Source: a virus
DNA: 64,000 nt
Reading direction: 5' to 3' (one strand)
IMG/VR virus record: IMGVR_UViG_3300008108_000323
Location: 1-64,000 of that record
Shown: piece by piece, positions 1-7,562 of the stretch
Layout: each line of letters starts with the position of its first letter
Numbering within the stretch: the first letter of the stretch is position 1
Translations under genes and position numbers: made by a program
The notes under the pieces: generated by a model
Database searches by the model: none
Seen by the model: the letters and a program-made list of their open reading frames with translations, nothing else
Told to the model about the DNA's origin: nothing

Positions 1-177
1 GCTGATTTCTACTTTCGGCTGAGGAGTCGAAATAGAAGAAGACAACTTAGAAGTCAACTGAGTCAAAACATTGTACCCATAATCTTGGGCGTAAACCATG
101 GCCATTTTATTGGGCAAGCTCAACCCCCTAAGGAGGAGCGATTGGTTTAAATCTAGGTTTGTAACTGGACTTGCCAT
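1..177 (-). CDS. Probable major capsid protein, N-terminal part only
   Basis: Open frame that runs off the left edge; 59 residues are visible, starting MASPVTNLDLNQSLLLRGLS. The start is the ATG at 175-177, just below the stop of the scaffold-like gene. I see no diagnostic motif in this short piece. The capsid call is inferred from gene order: portal, then a glutamine- and proline-rich scaffold-like protein, then this gene, which is the usual podoviral order. It would be co-transcribed with the two genes above it. Another small head protein remains possible. Confidence 0.5.
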   Translation of the reverse strand, partial: MASPVTNLDLNQSLLLRGLSLPNKMAMVYAQDYGYNVLTQLTSKLSSSISTPQPKVEIS

Positions 178-188
178 TTCTTAAATTT

Positions 189-1175
189 TTATCTTTTTTT
201 AGCGTTTAGGTAGGCGTTGAACGCATCGTCGGCTCCAGTGTTTTTCATACCCGGGTTACCATTTGATGATCCTGCACCACTGGACGGATTTGTTGTCGCT
301 ATCAACATTTCTTTCCGGCCAGCATTTTTGGCTGCGGTAACGTTTGCACGGACGATATCTTTTCCATACAAGCGCCATAATGCAAAGTCAGCCATTAGCT
401 CTGCATCTATAGATCCGTCGGGTCGATTCAAAGAAATCTCTTTCTTCAAGAATGTCGAGATTTTAGTGGACATTTCGTCCGTCACCTTAAATCCATACAA
501 TTCTTTACCTGAAATCTCTTTTGCAATCTGATCGACTTCTGATTCAAAACGCTGTACAGTCTGTTGGATACGATCATTCTTTTTAGCTGGCTCCTGAGTA
601 AGTTGTTTCAACTTCGACTCGGATTGCTGTAGGAATGTGTTTCTATACTCTTGTACTAGTTTTTTGCGTTGGAATAACGACATCTGGTTGAACTCTTCAA
701 CGGCAGAAGCGTAATCGTCTCCAGTGAAACCTTCTAGTTGCTGAAGCCCCATCTCAACGATAGTGGCATCATCCATAGAAGCGTAATCTGGAACGTTCAT
801 CTCATTGATAAAGTCTTTCAGAGTCTTTCCAGACTTCTTGAATTCCTTTAGCAATTTGATATCTTCATCTTCATCTACAACCGGAGCAGGGTCTGAACCC
901 GCTGGGGGATCAGTAACGTTCGGTGTAGGTGTAGTGGTTTTTTCGTACCATGGAATATCATCGGGATCAACAGGTGTCTCAGCAGCGGGGTCAACCGGAT
1001 CACCAGTTGGTGCTGGTGGTTGAGGGTCCGCAGGTGGAGTTGGATCAGCAGGGTCAGCTACAGGAGCTGGTGGTTGAGGATCTGCAGGTGGCTGAGGATC
1101 AGCATTACCAGCACCAGAATCGTTCTGCTGTTGCTGTTGTTGCTGCTTGATTTGTTGTTCGATAGTATCGTACAT
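189..1175 (-). CDS. Scaffold-like head assembly protein
   Basis: 328 residues. The N-terminus has an uninterrupted glutamine run, followed to about residue 70 by proline-rich repeats of the type PADPQPPAPV. The remainder is acidic and helical, with many E, K and Q (about residues 100-270), and ends in a basic tail. This mix of a disordered N-terminus and a charged helical body, placed directly between portal and the probable capsid gene, fits a capsid scaffolding protein. No protease motif is seen. A TAATTTTG box lies 6 nt upstream of the ATG. The scaffold role is inferred from composition and position only. Confidence 0.5.
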   Translation of the reverse strand: MYDTIEQQIKQQQQQQQNDSGAGNADPQPPADPQPPAPVADPADPTPPADPQPPAPTGDPVDPAAETPVDPDDIPWYEKTTTPTPNVTDPPAGSDPAPVVDEDEDIKLLKEFKKSGKTLKDFINEMNVPDYASMDDATIVEMGLQQLEGFTGDDYASAVEEFNQMSLFQRKKLVQEYRNTFLQQSESKLKQLTQEPAKKNDRIQQTVQRFESEVDQIAKEISGKELYGFKVTDEMSTKISTFLKKEISLNRPDGSIDAELMADFALWRLYGKDIVRANVTAAKNAGRKEMLIATTNPSSGAGSSNGNPGMKNTGADDAFNAYLNAKKR

Positions 1176-1181
1176 AGTTTA

Positions 1182-1189
1182 CAAAATTA
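1182..1189 (-). promoter_or_regulatory. Bacteroidota-type -7 box (TAATTTTG)
   Basis: Matches TAnnTTTG on the minus strand and ends 6 nt before the ATG of the scaffold-like gene, so the predicted transcript would be nearly leaderless. Confidence 0.45.
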
Positions 1190-1231
1190 TGTAAAAATTT
1201 TAAAATCCAAGTGTGTTCAGAAAAATATACA

Positions 1232-3460
1232 TTATTCTACTGGAACTTCTGCAGGTTGCCCGGTCATCTCGCTCTCTGCTGCTACAGGAGCTGCAGCTTC
1301 TGATTCAAGAGGCGCTTCGCCGGTAGGAGCAGGTGGAGCATTTTTAGCCATGTCACCAACAAACTTCAATTCAGAACGATAGTTGTTACCTTCCTGTGCA
1401 ACTTGAGCTTGTTGTTGCTGCATTGCCATTTGAGCTTCCATCTGTGCAGCTTGCATGATACGAGCTTGCTCTTCCTGTTGCTTACGCTCACGATCCTTCT
1501 TGGCCATTGAGTATTCAAGTTCCTTGAGAATCTCAGTGTAAGTTCTAGCTGTTTCAATACGCAAGTAGTCTCGCATATCGATAAGTTGATTTTGCATAGC
1601 TGCCTGAGCGATTGCGAGAATACGTTCTTTTGCTTGCTCGTCAACAAAGTCTTTTACTTTGATGTAAACGCCAAAATCTTCAAACTTGAAGTCTTCGGTG
1701 ATTTCCAAAAATTCTATTCCTCGGTCATCAAGAAGGCCAAGTGTATCTGTTTCCAAAGCGATCAAAGAAACTTTGTACTGGTTCAGGGCATACTGCAGGT
1801 CATTTTCAAGGAACTGGATGAAGCCTTGATACAAATAGGAAGTACCCAAGTTTGATTGGGCGATTGAACCTGCTTGAGTTTTGGCTCCAAGGTATCCTTG
1901 CTGTTGGCCCATGGCTACCTTGGGAACGTTGACAATCTCTTCCATAATACGTTCTTCTTCTCTGCGAAGAGTAATCATCATGTTGACGTTTGGATCTAGA
2001 GTCATGTCAACTACTTCGACAACCTTATTGTAATCAGCGTTGTTGAAATCCTCACCGGTCATGTTGCCATCGGTGATGTGAATCCCCATCCTTTCGAAAT
2101 CGTTTAGGATTTCTTGAGAAGTTGCGGAGCCAAGTTTATGTTTGTTCAAAACGAAAACCTTGCCTTTGGCACGGTCAGTCATCTTGGTGATTTCGTAAGT
2201 AAGATAGTCAATTCTATCTTGGTGCTTGTGAAGACGAGAAGCGATAGAACGTGTTTCGCCCATAACCATGTTTGGAAGAAATACTGAAATCGGCAGCTGA
2301 ACTTCACGTGGATCATCGGACCTGCGAACAATGTTCGTGGTTTCACCGTAGTCAACCACATATTTGTTGGCAATCAAAGTTCCTTTGTAAACAGTTTTGA
2401 TCCAGTACTTGGAGTTTTGGCGGGTTCTCATTTTTGAGAAGTGCTCATTTCCGTACTGGTCTTTTACTTGTTCGTAACGGAGTTCTTTGTAGCCAACCCA
2501 ATAACCTGTAACACAAGCTATCTTCGGAACTCCAGAGTAGTTGTACCACCAACGAAGTTTGTTGGAAGTGATGTACTCTTCACCCAACATCTTGTCCATG
2601 GTTTGGGTGTTGACGCTTTTGATTTCGTCGATTTCTTGGGGGGTCAGATATTCCAAAAACTCAGGACGAGACAAAATTTCACCGGGAGTAAGCCAGTCAA
2701 TTTTACCTACGTAGTGAGCCCTACTGTTAAAATCATCATCTACTGAGTTGTCCCAAATCAAGTTGTACGGTAGAATGATTTCTTTATACTGCCTTCCATT
2801 CTTGATTGAGTTTTCAATTCCGCAAACACCACCAAGCAAAAGATACAAAAATGATTGTTTGTACTTTTCGATGAAGCGGTTCCTGTAGAGAATATCATTA
2901 GCCAAACGTTGAGCAATCACTTCTGCGTACTCTTTGTAGTCATACAGCATGAAGCGCTCCAAGTCTTCTGGAGTTTCGAATTGTTCTACTCCTGTTGGAT
3001 TGAACTCAACTCCGTCTTGGCTCATGCGTTCAAAAATCTCTTGGTACTTGATCTTCACCATGCCCATGGCAAGCATCATGTTCTTTTTTGAAACTAGGGC
3101 CTCAGATGTACCTTTGACAGACGGTTCAATGTTTTCAATCATCTTGATAGCATTACCTATCATGAAATCAATCATTGAAGTTAACTTCTGTCCATTAATC
3201 CAGACAGTAGGTAAATCACAGTTGTTTTCGTCTTTAGTCTTGTAGTAGTAATCTTTGTTTTCTTGTTTACCCAAATAGTAAGTAAACATTCGTAGCATTT
3301 CATCTACAGGCTTTTCATATGTTGCAGTGTTCTGATACCCCAACATATTCTGCTGTGTGTTGTACTTTTCAGCAACGTAGCGCAGCGAATCCTTATACCA
3401 TTCAGCATCTTTTTGGTTTTCTGGTATAAATTGATTGGGTTGGTCTCTTAGAGCAATCAT
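1232..3460 (-). CDS. Portal protein
   Basis: 742 residues from the ATG at 3458-3460. A longer frame reaches 3484 but would begin with TTG inside the promoter. The length and the order terminase/portal/scaffold/capsid fit a podoviral portal, the dodecameric ring through which DNA is packaged. The C-terminal half holds a GQQQGYLGAKTQAGSIAQSN stretch, then helical segments and a glutamine- and alanine-rich coiled-coil-like tail (QQEEQARIMQAAQMEAQMAM), typical of portal barrel and crown regions. The product ends in a low-complexity A/P/E tail. The scaffold-like gene follows 57 nt downstream. I am fairly confident from length, tail and context, although portals lack a simple catalytic signature. 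Confidence 0.75.
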   Translation of the reverse strand: MIALRDQPNQFIPENQKDAEWYKDSLRYVAEKYNTQQNMLGYQNTATYEKPVDEMLRMFTYYLGKQENKDYYYKTKDENNCDLPTVWINGQKLTSMIDFMIGNAIKMIENIEPSVKGTSEALVSKKNMMLAMGMVKIKYQEIFERMSQDGVEFNPTGVEQFETPEDLERFMLYDYKEYAEVIAQRLANDILYRNRFIEKYKQSFLYLLLGGVCGIENSIKNGRQYKEIILPYNLIWDNSVDDDFNSRAHYVGKIDWLTPGEILSRPEFLEYLTPQEIDEIKSVNTQTMDKMLGEEYITSNKLRWWYNYSGVPKIACVTGYWVGYKELRYEQVKDQYGNEHFSKMRTRQNSKYWIKTVYKGTLIANKYVVDYGETTNIVRRSDDPREVQLPISVFLPNMVMGETRSIASRLHKHQDRIDYLTYEITKMTDRAKGKVFVLNKHKLGSATSQEILNDFERMGIHITDGNMTGEDFNNADYNKVVEVVDMTLDPNVNMMITLRREEERIMEEIVNVPKVAMGQQQGYLGAKTQAGSIAQSNLGTSYLYQGFIQFLENDLQYALNQYKVSLIALETDTLGLLDDRGIEFLEITEDFKFEDFGVYIKVKDFVDEQAKERILAIAQAAMQNQLIDMRDYLRIETARTYTEILKELEYSMAKKDRERKQQEEQARIMQAAQMEAQMAMQQQQAQVAQEGNNYRSELKFVGDMAKNAPPAPTGEAPLESEAAAPVAAESEMTGQPAEVPVE

Positions 3461-3481
3461 TGAATTTTTGCGAAATTTACA

Positions 3482-3489
3482 CAAATATA
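3482..3489 (-). promoter_or_regulatory. -7 box upstream of portal (TATATTTG)
   Basis: TAnnTTTG match on the minus strand, 21 nt upstream of the portal ATG. It lies next to the 24-nt palindrome at 3497-3520, which could be an operator. Confidence 0.45.
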
Positions 3490-3496
3490 GTTAAAC

Positions 3497-3520
3497 TAAA
3501 ATAAGAAACGTCTTATTTTA
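3497..3520. promoter_or_regulatory. Perfect 10-bp inverted repeat with 4-nt loop
   Basis: TAAAATAAGA pairs with TCTTATTTTA around a 4-nt centre. It lies immediately upstream of the portal -7 box, where an activator or repressor could bind. It is not followed by a T-run suited to a terminator. Confidence 0.45.
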
Positions 3521-3554
3521 CTATAAGAGTACTAAAGTTAAATAATGATTTGCT

Positions 3555-3756
3555 TGGCACTGAGGATATGCGTGAGCTATCCCAAAAAGGGTGCTCACCA
3601 TAAAAGACTTGCTCGTTTACTGTCTTCAATGACTGATGTGGAACATGCAAGCCCATCAGCTTGGAATCAACTGTCGAAGGTTGCACCCTCCGTCCGGTCC
3701 TGCGAATCATTCCTTAGTGCCATCGCTGTGCTGTGCCGGAATCCCATGGTAGCACA
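3555..3756 (+). ncRNA. Candidate structured RNA between portal and HTH genes
   Basis: Gene-free stretch with strong pairing. A 12-bp closing stem joins 3555-3566 (TGGCACTGAGGA) to 3711-3722 (TCCTTAGTGCCA). It has one G-U pair on the plus strand, which becomes an A-C mismatch on the minus strand, so the plus strand is favoured. Inside are GTGAGC/GCTCAC (3572-3577 with 3593-3598), AAGAC/GTCTT and CAAGC/GCTTG hairpins. TGTGCT/AGCACA (3727-3732 with 3751-3756) follows the closing stem. Both neighbouring genes are on the minus strand, so this RNA would be antisense to a read-through transcript. I recognise no known family. Overlapping small ORFs look like by-products. Confidence 0.4.
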
Positions 3757-3828
3757 CAACCCTAAAACGCCACCGTCTTTTCACCGACCGTCATAGGGGG
3801 GTACAAATGTAAAACTCTTTTTTAAAAA

Positions 3829-4254
3829 TCAAAATGTGCTCAGCATATTTTTTGAAATGAGATATTCCAAATCGTGGAAAAGCAAATCCCATGGATTGAT
3901 GTTCAGGCCAAACCCAAAGTCAATTGCAAAGGACATGATGTTATCGGTACGATAGTATTCCGGGGTGAGCAAATCTTTGTTCTTGTAGACAGATTCCAAT
4001 CCCCCGGACTTGCGTCTAATTTCTGCAGCCAGATCGTTCAGCGTCATGTTTCGCTTCTTCAAGATGTAATTTAGATTCTTCACTAGTATTTTGGCTAGGC
4101 TACTTATCTTGAGTTCTCTTTGGTCGTAGTAGTAGCTTTTCAGCAACTCTTGGATTCTACGATCTTCTAGAAATTTTGGACCGCCCTCTTGTTGGATGTT
4201 GATAATTTCCTGCTGGATTTCGTCAATTGTCAGTTGCCTTTTTAAAATTCTCAT
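3829..4254 (-). CDS. Small HTH-like regulatory protein
   Basis: 141 residues. The central segment LNYILKKRNMTLNDLAAEIR resembles the helix-turn-helix of Xre/Cro-type regulators (an 'LK.RNMTL.DLA' pattern). The N-terminus is helical and charged (TIDEIQQEIINIQQ). The gene is divergent from the SSB gene, and -7 boxes for both directions lie within 4256-4292, so it may control the switch between the plus-strand early unit and the minus-strand head genes. The regulator role is inferred from one motif and position; an HTH-like fold without DNA binding cannot be excluded. Confidence 0.45.
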   Translation of the reverse strand: MRILKRQLTIDEIQQEIINIQQEGGPKFLEDRRIQELLKSYYYDQRELKISSLAKILVKNLNYILKKRNMTLNDLAAEIRRKSGGLESVYKNKDLLTPEYYRTDNIMSFAIDFGFGLNINPWDLLFHDLEYLISKNMLSTF

Positions 4255-4255
4255 A

Positions 4256-4292
4256 TATCTTTGCTCTATTCGTTTTTACGGACACAAAAATA
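4256..4292. promoter_or_regulatory. Divergent promoter region
   Basis: Plus-strand TATCTTTG at 4256-4263 lies about 50 nt before the SSB ATG. Minus-strand TATTTTTG at 4285-4292 lies 30 nt before the regulator ATG. Both fit TAnnTTTG. Confidence 0.4.
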
Positions 4293-4313
4293 GGAAACCT
4301 AAAATTAAAATAT

Positions 4314-5006
4314 ATGGCACTAGGAAACAACTCGTCTGCAGTATTTGTAGACTTGCGTAACGGAAAAGTAATGCGTTACAGCAAAACAAACGAAATCGGA
4401 ACCTTCCCGATTGTAAATTCAAAAGGTGAAACCCGCTACTACTTCATGTATGATTACATTGAAGGCCACGTTACAAACTTCAGCACAAGAGAAGAAGAAA
4501 TCGCTGGCAAGGTTAAGTTGAAATTTCAAGTTCATCTTACTGACCAAGGAGAGAATTACATTTTGAAGATGGATGTTGATTCATCGTATTTCAGAATGTT
4601 CTGCTGCGTACTTCCAAACATTGATTGGAACTACCCTGTGCGTTTTATTCCTCGCATGAAGGAAGAGAACGGAGTTAAGAAAAGCTCTTTGATCGTGGTA
4701 AACAATGGCAACCCCATGAAGTTTGCTTTCACCAAAGACAATCCTAACGGAAAGCCTGATGTAACTTTCACCAAGAACAAGAAAGGTGAGATCATCGACA
4801 TTGACCGTGAAGAAGAGCAGAAGTTTTTCTTCGCCTTGATTGCTAAAGCCAAGTCTCAGCTGGTACATCCAGCGGTTGCACAAGATGCACCTAGTGGATC
4901 AGCGCCGAAAAACGGCATAATCAAGAGTCGAGCTTCCCACGATGAAGCAACAGAGGACACCTTTGGTTCAGAACCATTCACAGAAGACGACGGCTTACCT
5001 TGGTAA
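4314..5006 (+). CDS. ssb: Single-stranded DNA-binding protein
   Basis: 230 residues from the ATG at 4314; an upstream in-frame TTG (4227) overlaps the divergent gene and is less likely. The first 150 or so residues alternate beta-like stretches with aromatic residues, as in an OB-like phage SSB. The C-terminus is disordered and ends in an acidic tip, EPFTEDDGLPW, which resembles the acidic tail by which SSBs recruit partner proteins (consensus DDxxPF). It is followed by an unknown gene and a YqaJ exonuclease, a typical recombination/replication set. The family is assigned from the tail and context; the N-terminal fold is not proven by eye. Confidence 0.65.
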   Translation: MALGNNSSAVFVDLRNGKVMRYSKTNEIGTFPIVNSKGETRYYFMYDYIEGHVTNFSTREEEIAGKVKLKFQVHLTDQGENYILKMDVDSSYFRMFCCVLPNIDWNYPVRFIPRMKEENGVKKSSLIVVNNGNPMKFAFTKDNPNGKPDVTFTKNKKGEIIDIDREEEQKFFFALIAKAKSQLVHPAVAQDAPSGSAPKNGIIKSRASHDEATEDTFGSEPFTEDDGLPW

Positions 5007-5015
5007 TCAAAACTT

Positions 5016-5354
5016 ATGTCAAAAATAGCTAACCCTGCGTTAGCTCAAGTGATTGCTGACGGTCTTGTAAAGCCAGCCAGCGAACTCAAGTCAAAGAAAA
5101 ACCCTAAGAAAGTAGCAACTGAAGAAAACTCAGTTGCTGCTCTTCCCGGGGGTGATGCTTTGGCCAAGGTTGAGAAGAAAACACTTGAGCACATCCAACA
5201 TCATTACGATAAGGACGCAAAAATTCAAAAGCAGTCTTGCATGAAAGCAGCTGCATCCGTGTACAATCCTCCTTTTGGCGAAGACCCTGATCTTATTGCC
5301 AGTAAGGTTATTCAAATTGCAGAAAAACTATTCCAATGGGTGAACTCAAATTAA
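5016..5354 (+). CDS. Hypothetical protein between SSB and exonuclease
   Basis: 112 residues. The N-terminus is alanine- and lysine-rich, and the C-terminal half is probably helical (LIASKVIQIAEKLFQWVNSN). The last 19 nt overlap the start of the exonuclease gene, which suggests translational coupling and a shared role in recombination or replication. It is too short for a typical annealing protein, and I recognise no motif. Confidence 0.6.
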   Translation: MSKIANPALAQVIADGLVKPASELKSKKNPKKVATEENSVAALPGGDALAKVEKKTLEHIQHHYDKDAKIQKQSCMKAAASVYNPPFGEDPDLIASKVIQIAEKLFQWVNSN

Positions 5355-6340
5355 TCAACATAGACAAGGACACCAATCTTGATGAGTGGCTGGCCTTCAG
5401 AACAAACGGCCTTGGGGCTTCGGACATAGGGACTTTGATGGGATTGAATCCCTACAAGTCCAAGATAGAACTCTTCTATCAAAAACTAGGGCTCATACCA
5501 ATCAAGCAAGACGAAAACATTCCGATGTTCTACGGAAACCGTCTGGAAGAATTTGTAGCCAACATGTGGGAGTATTACGATGGTGAGGACGCTGAGTCTG
5601 TAATCCGTAATTACAACGAGGGAACCAAGATCCGACACTGTAGATCCGTATCTGGATACATAGTTAACAGCGATTACCCCCATTTGTTTTTATCCCCGGA
5701 CCGTATCATAGTGTCCTCAGAAACGGACAAACTGATCTACGGTGGAAAACTCATAAGGAAAAATTTCAAGGGTGTTCTGGAAGTAAAGACCATTAACGGA
5801 TTTGCCTCTAAGCAGTGGGAAGCAGGTATCCCGCCTTCATACGTGACCCAGCTGCAGACGTACTTGTTTGGCTTGGAAATAGAATACGGTGAGATTGTCT
5901 TCTTGGAAGATGGCCGAAAGCTGTGGTCTATTCCCATGGAGTTGAACATTAATCTTCGTGACCAGATTGTTTCTACCATGAATGAGTTCATGGACCGTAT
6001 TGCAGCAGCAAAGGCCGACATTGAAAACGTTCACCTGTATGAACCTGAGCCAGATGGAACTGAAGCTTTCGAAAAATTCTTGAACAGCAAGTATTCTGAC
6101 AGTGAGTCCAAGACTCTGCAGGGAACCGATGAGATGTTCCAGATAGCAGTTCGCCATAAAGTACTGAGCAGTGAAATCAAGGAAATGGAAAGCCAAAGTA
6201 GAGAATGTTCGAACCTTCTCAAGAACTACATGAAAGAGCACGAAGCAATTGACTTTGGGGAAGAGAAAGGAAAAATCAGCTGGAGAACCGACAACAGAGG
6301 AATTAGATCCTTACGTAACAACATCAAACTATCAAACTAA
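5336..6340 (+). CDS. YqaJ-type viral exonuclease
   Basis: 334 residues. It carries the features of the YqaJ/lambda-exonuclease branch of PD-(D/E)XK nucleases: an N-terminal W-x-x-F-R-x3-L-GASDIG segment (residues 19-32), a conserved glutamate in GNRLEEF (about 71), aspartate in SPDRII (122), the E-x-K catalytic pair in LEVKT (149/151) and the glutamine motif in YVTQLQTYLFG (172/174). Such enzymes resect dsDNA ends 5'-3' for single-strand annealing recombination. The SSB just upstream is the natural partner. The C-terminal third is helical and probably aids oligomerisation. No annealase was recognised nearby. Confidence 0.85.
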   Translation: MGELKLINIDKDTNLDEWLAFRTNGLGASDIGTLMGLNPYKSKIELFYQKLGLIPIKQDENIPMFYGNRLEEFVANMWEYYDGEDAESVIRNYNEGTKIRHCRSVSGYIVNSDYPHLFLSPDRIIVSSETDKLIYGGKLIRKNFKGVLEVKTINGFASKQWEAGIPPSYVTQLQTYLFGLEIEYGEIVFLEDGRKLWSIPMELNINLRDQIVSTMNEFMDRIAAAKADIENVHLYEPEPDGTEAFEKFLNSKYSDSESKTLQGTDEMFQIAVRHKVLSSEIKEMESQSRECSNLLKNYMKEHEAIDFGEEKGKISWRTDNRGIRSLRNNIKLSN

Positions 6341-6355
6341 ACAACTAGAGCAGCT

Positions 6356-6571
6356 ATGCCAAAAAAATATCAAGACGTTCCACCTGCGGTAAGAAAAGTC
6401 TTATCCATGCGTGATGAAGTTGAATATCATCTTTCACGAGAGAACAGAACCGTTGAACAAGAGTTCACATTGATCATAAACAAAGAATCGAAATTACCCA
6501 AGCGTTTGCGTGATTTCATTCTTGACTACTTTGAGGTACAGGAAAGCGAGCAGGTAGATGGAGAATTATGA
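6356..6571 (+). CDS. Hypothetical small acidic protein
   Basis: 71 residues, charged and probably helical, with no recognised motif. It starts 16 nt after the exonuclease stop, and its final codon and stop overlap the next ATG (ATGA-type overlap), so it belongs to the same operon. Confidence 0.55.
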   Translation: MPKKYQDVPPAVRKVLSMRDEVEYHLSRENRTVEQEFTLIINKESKLPKRLRDFILDYFEVQESEQVDGEL

Positions 6572-6771
6572 GTAAGAAAACAAAGCTCTACATTATGTTT
6601 GCACTGGCAGTGCTGAGCACACTGGTAACACCCCTGCTGGCAAGATGGTATCAAGCACACACCGGTATTTATCCAGTACCTACCTACTTTGTATTATGGA
6701 TTGGCTGGGGGGTAATTCTTATATCCATTATCACAGATGATTTTGATGATTTTAAAAACCAAGAATGGTAA
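6568..6771 (+). CDS. Small membrane protein altered by a 56-bp duplication
   Basis: 67 residues with two predicted membrane helices (about 7-24 and 40-55) and a short acidic cytoplasmic tail. The gene end lies in the first copy of a perfect 56-bp tandem duplication (6711-6822). Because 56 is not a multiple of three, the duplication changed the C-terminus: without it the protein would end KNQEFN instead of KNQEW. The second copy plus a few bases still carries the old ending but is no longer attached to the gene. Function unknown. Confidence 0.6.
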   Translation: MSKKTKLYIMFALAVLSTLVTPLLARWYQAHTGIYPVPTYFVLWIGWGVILISIITDDFDDFKNQEW

Positions 6772-6822
6772 TTCTTATATCCATTATCACAGATGATTTT
6801 GATGATTTTAAAAACCAAGAAT
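6711..6822 (+). repeat. Perfect tandem duplication, 2 x 56 bp
   Basis: Positions 6711-6766 and 6767-6822 are identical. The duplication overlaps the 3' end of the small membrane protein gene and places an untranslated copy before the next gene. No divergence between the copies suggests it is recent. Confidence 0.9.
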
Positions 6823-6832
6823 TCAACTAACA

Positions 6833-7420
6833 ATGAAAAAACTCCCCAAACTCCCCAAACCAACCACATCCCAGAAGACTCTCATAAAGTCCATATGCGA
6901 TTACTTCTACAATCAAGCTATCCGTTCCCCTTGGAGAACCGATTATATCGTCCTGAGGATGTCTGAAGAAGCCAGTAAGGATTACAACGATCTCATCTTT
7001 ATCCCGAACTTCAACAATAAAGACGATTTTGAGTTCTATTCGCCCTACAAATGCAACGCCTTCGCCAGTGATGATGCAAAAATTATCACAGGATCATACG
7101 ACTACCGACTTGCAAAACGACTCGGTGTGGTTTATGGCCAGCAAATGCAAAGCGTATTCTACAGCTGCTCATTAAAGTTCAAAGATGGAGAAACTGGACA
7201 CCTCGGTGCGATGAGTGACGGAAACGAAAAATTTCTCAAGGGCATTAATCTGATTGCTCACCCAATCTTCAAGTTTATTCCCCCAGTTACCCCGATTTCC
7301 AACGCTTCTAAAGGGTCGATTGTAATTCACCCCTCTGCACACGCTTTATTAAAAAGCAATTTCAACAGTAGGCATGTAAACTTTAATCTCTACGTTGTTG
7401 ATCTCTCGCTTTTGGTGTAA
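6833..7420 (+). CDS. Hypothetical protein, last gene of the SSB operon
   Basis: 195 residues, basic at the N-terminus (MKKLPKLPKPTTSQKT), then a mixed alpha/beta body with many aromatic residues; no membrane segment. It may be related to DNA-binding or sliding proteins of the same operon, but I recognise no motif. It is followed by a long palindrome and an intrinsic terminator, so it ends the early transcription unit that begins at the SSB gene. Confidence 0.6.
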   Translation: MKKLPKLPKPTTSQKTLIKSICDYFYNQAIRSPWRTDYIVLRMSEEASKDYNDLIFIPNFNNKDDFEFYSPYKCNAFASDDAKIITGSYDYRLAKRLGVVYGQQMQSVFYSCSLKFKDGETGHLGAMSDGNEKFLKGINLIAHPIFKFIPPVTPISNASKGSIVIHPSAHALLKSNFNSRHVNFNLYVVDLSLLV

Positions 7421-7429
7421 AAAAGTGTC

Positions 7430-7503
7430 TGTATAACTTTTTGTGGAACTTTTTTTGTCTCCACCCGGGAAAATCGGAGACCAAGTTTCTAAAAAGTTAT
7501 ACA
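7430..7503. repeat. Long imperfect palindrome downstream of the SSB operon
   Basis: TGTATAACTTTTT (7430-7442) is the exact reverse complement of 7491-7503. A second inverted pair, GTCTCC (7457-7462) and GGAGAC (7476-7481), is nested inside. The structure could act as a terminator extension, a protein-binding site or part of an origin. Confidence 0.6.
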
Positions 7504-7529
7504 AAAAGCTATACAAATACCAATTTTAA

Positions 7530-7562
7530 GGCCCTCTGGTAATGATCAGGGGGTCTTTTTTA
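7530..7562 (+). terminator. Intrinsic terminator
   Basis: A 9-bp stem with G-U pairs (7530-7538 with 7547-7555), loop GTAATGAT-like, is followed directly by a run of six T. It closes the SSB-exonuclease transcription unit. Confidence 0.75.

Noticed and set aside
1232-3484. Portal start at 3484
   Set aside because: That start would be TTG and lies inside the -7 box; the ATG at 3460 is better placed.
3513-3796. ORFs on both strands in the portal-regulator gap
   Set aside because: They overlap long perfect stems and look unlike the neighbouring proteins.
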